From Prevotellaceae bacterium UBA7017 (GTDB lineage Bacteria; Bacteroidota; Bacteroidia; Bacteroidales; Bacteroidaceae), in contig DJWZ01000017.1 of NCBI GenBank assembly GCA_002449535.1, positions 1 to 7,403 of the forward strand: a stretch of DNA of 7,403 bases. The letters are read 5' to 3'. Below are positions 5,794 through 7,403 of the stretch, piece by piece; position 1 is the stretch's first letter; each line of letters opens with the position of its first letter. The translations under genes and the position numbers were made by a program. The notes beneath the pieces are model-generated. The model saw only the letters and a program-made list of their open reading frames with translations. It was not told the DNA's origin and ran no database searches.

Positions 5794-6165
5794 TTATAAA
5801 TTTAACATATTTCTTACAATTAACCAAGCAACAAATGAGAATATGTAGAAGTTTACCACATATCTGTTTTCGATAACATTTGAAAGTTTCTCTCGTGCTT
5901 TACCTATTGGCATTATCCATTCTAGGACAAATGCTGCTGCATAAGGGCCCGAATATATAAGATAATAGTTGTACCTGATTCCCTCGACAAACTTGCCATG
6001 CATTATTGCATGGGCAGCACGTTGTATACCGCAACCAGGACAACTAAGACCTGTGATTATTTTGAATGGACATTTTGGCATAAACCAATATTGGATAGGA
6101 TTGAGATAGTATAACACAACCCCACCCAATAATATGACGGCTAATATCAAGTACAACTTTTTCAA
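5794..6165 (-). CDS. DUF2752 family membrane protein
   Basis: This 123-residue protein carries the DUF2752 signature: CPFKIITGLSCPGCGIQRA (C32, C42, C45, R49), then HGKFVEGIRYN with Asn66. Predicted membrane segments are at ~4-21, 69-85 and 103-119. The Cys-rich loop suggests metal binding or disulphide formation, but no function is established for the family. The only possible start is TTG at 6165: an in-frame stop lies four codons upstream, and the next Met is residue 29, past the first helix. The gene begins 4 bases after the TGA of the CD225-like gene and ends 2 bases before the TM2 gene, so the three form one translationally coupled unit. Confidence 0.9.
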   Translation of the reverse strand: MKKLYLILAVILLGGVVLYYLNPIQYWFMPKCPFKIITGLSCPGCGIQRAAHAIMHGKFVEGIRYNYYLIYSGPYAAAFVLEWIMPIGKAREKLSNVIENRYVVNFYIFSFVAWLIVRNMLNL

Positions 6166-6169
6166 TAAA

Positions 6170-6487
6170 TCAACTTAACGAGGCAAAGCCTGCTAATGCT
6201 GCCAATCCTCCAAAGAACACAATGTAGAGAACCCATACAACAAGACTTATCACAATACCTATCATGCTCCATTTCTTAGCCTCATTTGAAGCCATTACGG
6301 CTGCTTGGTATTGCTTCATCATGTAAAGTGAATTAACACTATTAGCTTTAACGATTGCCACTATGCCTAATGGTAAGCAGCAACAAATAGTTGTGAAAAT
6401 TGCCAAAGCCATATGATTGTCTGGCTTCATCATTGGCATTTGCTCTTGAACATTTTGTTCCTGAGATACTTGTTCTTGTTCGTTCAT
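6170..6487 (-). CDS. CD225/dispanin-like small membrane protein
   Basis: This 105-residue protein has a Gln/Glu-rich N-terminus (residues 2-16, repeated QEQ), then the two-helix layout of CD225/dispanin (IFITM-type) proteins. The first helix (~26-46, ALAIFTTICCCLPLGIVAI) carries a Cys triplet at 35-37 and is followed by VKANSVNSLY. A loop with YQAAVMASNEAKKW precedes the second helix at ~74-100. In this superfamily the first helix is often a re-entrant amphipathic segment and the cysteines can be acylated; that is known for the animal members, not here. ATG 6487 was preferred over an in-frame ATG at 6562 that would overlap the upstream gene. It starts 55 bases after that gene's stop. Confidence 0.88.
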   Translation of the reverse strand: MNEQEQVSQEQNVQEQMPMMKPDNHMALAIFTTICCCLPLGIVAIVKANSVNSLYMMKQYQAAVMASNEAKKWSMIGIVISLVVWVLYIVFFGGLAALAGFASLS

Positions 6488-6521
6488 AATTAATACTGAT
6501 TTAATAAATTGTTTATCTGAA

Positions 6522-6538
6522 GATTTTCTACCTACTCC
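6522..6538 (-). repeat. 17-base leader motif, copy 2
   Basis: The - strand sequence GGAGTAGGTAGAAAATC follows the stop of the GIY-YIG gene by 4 bases and lies 34 bases upstream of the CD225-like start. It matches the copy at 5412-5428 at 14 of 17 positions. Confidence 0.45.
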
Positions 6539-6542
6539 ACTA

Positions 6543-7361
6543 TTATTTCCATCCACCGACATACAATATAGGATACCGTGCTCCTTTGGGAATTTCTACA
6601 ATACGATTGATGTATCGCTCTAATACGGATTTATCCGTAACGGAGGCTCCTTCAAAATAGAATCTTCCTTCATCGTTCTGACTTTCGATTAATTGGACAG
6701 GCAACCAACCGGAAGAATTAGTATAAAGTCCTATTATGACTCCATTGCGACATGCAGCAATGTAAGTAGCTTTATTGGCACGCTCCGGATTTATCCTCCA
6801 ACTTTTTCGAACACGTTCCAATATATCAGCATCACTGCTTTCTGTCCCACTAATCTTTATGACAAGTATTTTCTCTTCAGGCAGTACATGAATCTTTTCC
6901 CTTACATTTGCATTGTTGCATAGCGTATCAACATCACAAAAGCCTCTACGGTGATCAAAGCCATATATACCATTTGTTAAATCACCAATAGCTTGATCGT
7001 CAATAACCTTGAAGTTGGAAAAAACATCAATAAGTACGGATTCAACAATAAATGCATGCTCATTTGTTAGACCGTAATGAAGAATGTACATTTTTACTTT
7101 ATGTCCAGAATTATGTACTCGTTGTATTCGCTCAAGTTTTTCTCCAACAAGTTGCTCCTCTGAGAGTTCCTTATGTTTGAAAGAACTAAGGATATGATTG
7201 AACATCCGTTCTTTTTGTCCTTTACCGACATAAAATACTTGTTCTTTACCTTTTGTAGGGTCGGCCAAAGCATAGACGTAGCAACCCAATTCATTTGGAT
7301 GCTTCCTACAATATTTTCGGAACTTTTTAAGTTCACCTTCATAGCTGTCCTTCGTGATCAT
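6543..7361 (-). CDS. GIY-YIG nuclease-like protein (LEM-3-like group, COG3680-like)
   Basis: This 272-residue protein has an N-terminal GIY-YIG domain. The first strand is GCYVYAL (Y28, Y30) and the second VFYVGKG (Y44, G46), followed by R52 and H56 in KGQKERMFNH. The likely metal-binding glutamate is E107 in AFIVESVLIDVF. This KGxxxRxxxH and IVESxLID arrangement is typical of the LEM-3-like, COG3680-type branch; LEM-3/ANKLE1 are DNA nucleases, while the bacterial members are uncharacterised. The C-terminal half (~155-272, with the stretch SWRINPERANKATYIAACRN and the tail RFYFEGAS) is a separate, probably substrate-recognising domain that I do not name. The start ATG at 7361 follows an AT-rich leader of which only 42 bases are in the window. 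The catalytic residues look intact. Its link to the membrane genes downstream is by position only. Confidence 0.85.
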   Translation of the reverse strand: MITKDSYEGELKKFRKYCRKHPNELGCYVYALADPTKGKEQVFYVGKGQKERMFNHILSSFKHKELSEEQLVGEKLERIQRVHNSGHKVKMYILHYGLTNEHAFIVESVLIDVFSNFKVIDDQAIGDLTNGIYGFDHRRGFCDVDTLCNNANVREKIHVLPEEKILVIKISGTESSDADILERVRKSWRINPERANKATYIAACRNGVIIGLYTNSSGWLPVQLIESQNDEGRFYFEGASVTDKSVLERYINRIVEIPKGARYPILYVGGWK

Positions 7362-7403
7362 CTCATTTAGGTTTTAATTATGCACAAAGAGTGTGAGCCT
7401 TCT

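Overview
The window looks like a chromosomal segment from a Bacteroidales bacterium, probably Prevotella or a close relative. This rests on two promoters of the Bacteroidetes form (TTTG, 19 bases, TAnnTTTG) and on the gene content: a LytTR-tailed regulator, a TM2/DUF2752/CD225 membrane cassette and short secreted proteins typical of that order. No taxonomic marker gene is present, so the genus is a guess.

Left part (1-2587), GC-rich and housekeeping-like. It holds the 3' end of a LytTR DNA-binding regulator, a spacer with an 11-bp tandem array, a membrane-anchored calcineurin-type metallophosphoesterase on the + strand, and, convergent with it, a gamma-carbonic-anhydrase-like hexapeptide protein on the - strand. 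The last two each have a good promoter. The end of the carbonic anhydrase gene, stop codon included, is tandemly repeated.

Middle part (2588-3969). This is poor in credible genes and rich in inverted repeats: nested stems at 2827-2917, a perfect 13-bp-arm hairpin at 2997-3036 and a 120-bp element with 29/30-base arms at 3773-3892. Between them lies a small repeat protein with a signal-peptide-like N-terminus that has no usable start codon in the expected place.

Right part (3970-7403), AT-rich, all genes on the - strand. In transcription order it encodes a GIY-YIG nuclease-like protein, a CD225/dispanin-like membrane protein, a DUF2752 membrane protein, a TM2-domain protein, an acidic lipoprotein, a terminator, and a secreted protein resembling surface-adhesin E. 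The CD225, DUF2752 and TM2 genes are 4 and 2 bases apart and are almost certainly cotranscribed. The nuclease and lipoprotein may belong to the same unit, but that is inference. This cassette and the palindromic elements of the middle part are the most interesting material here.
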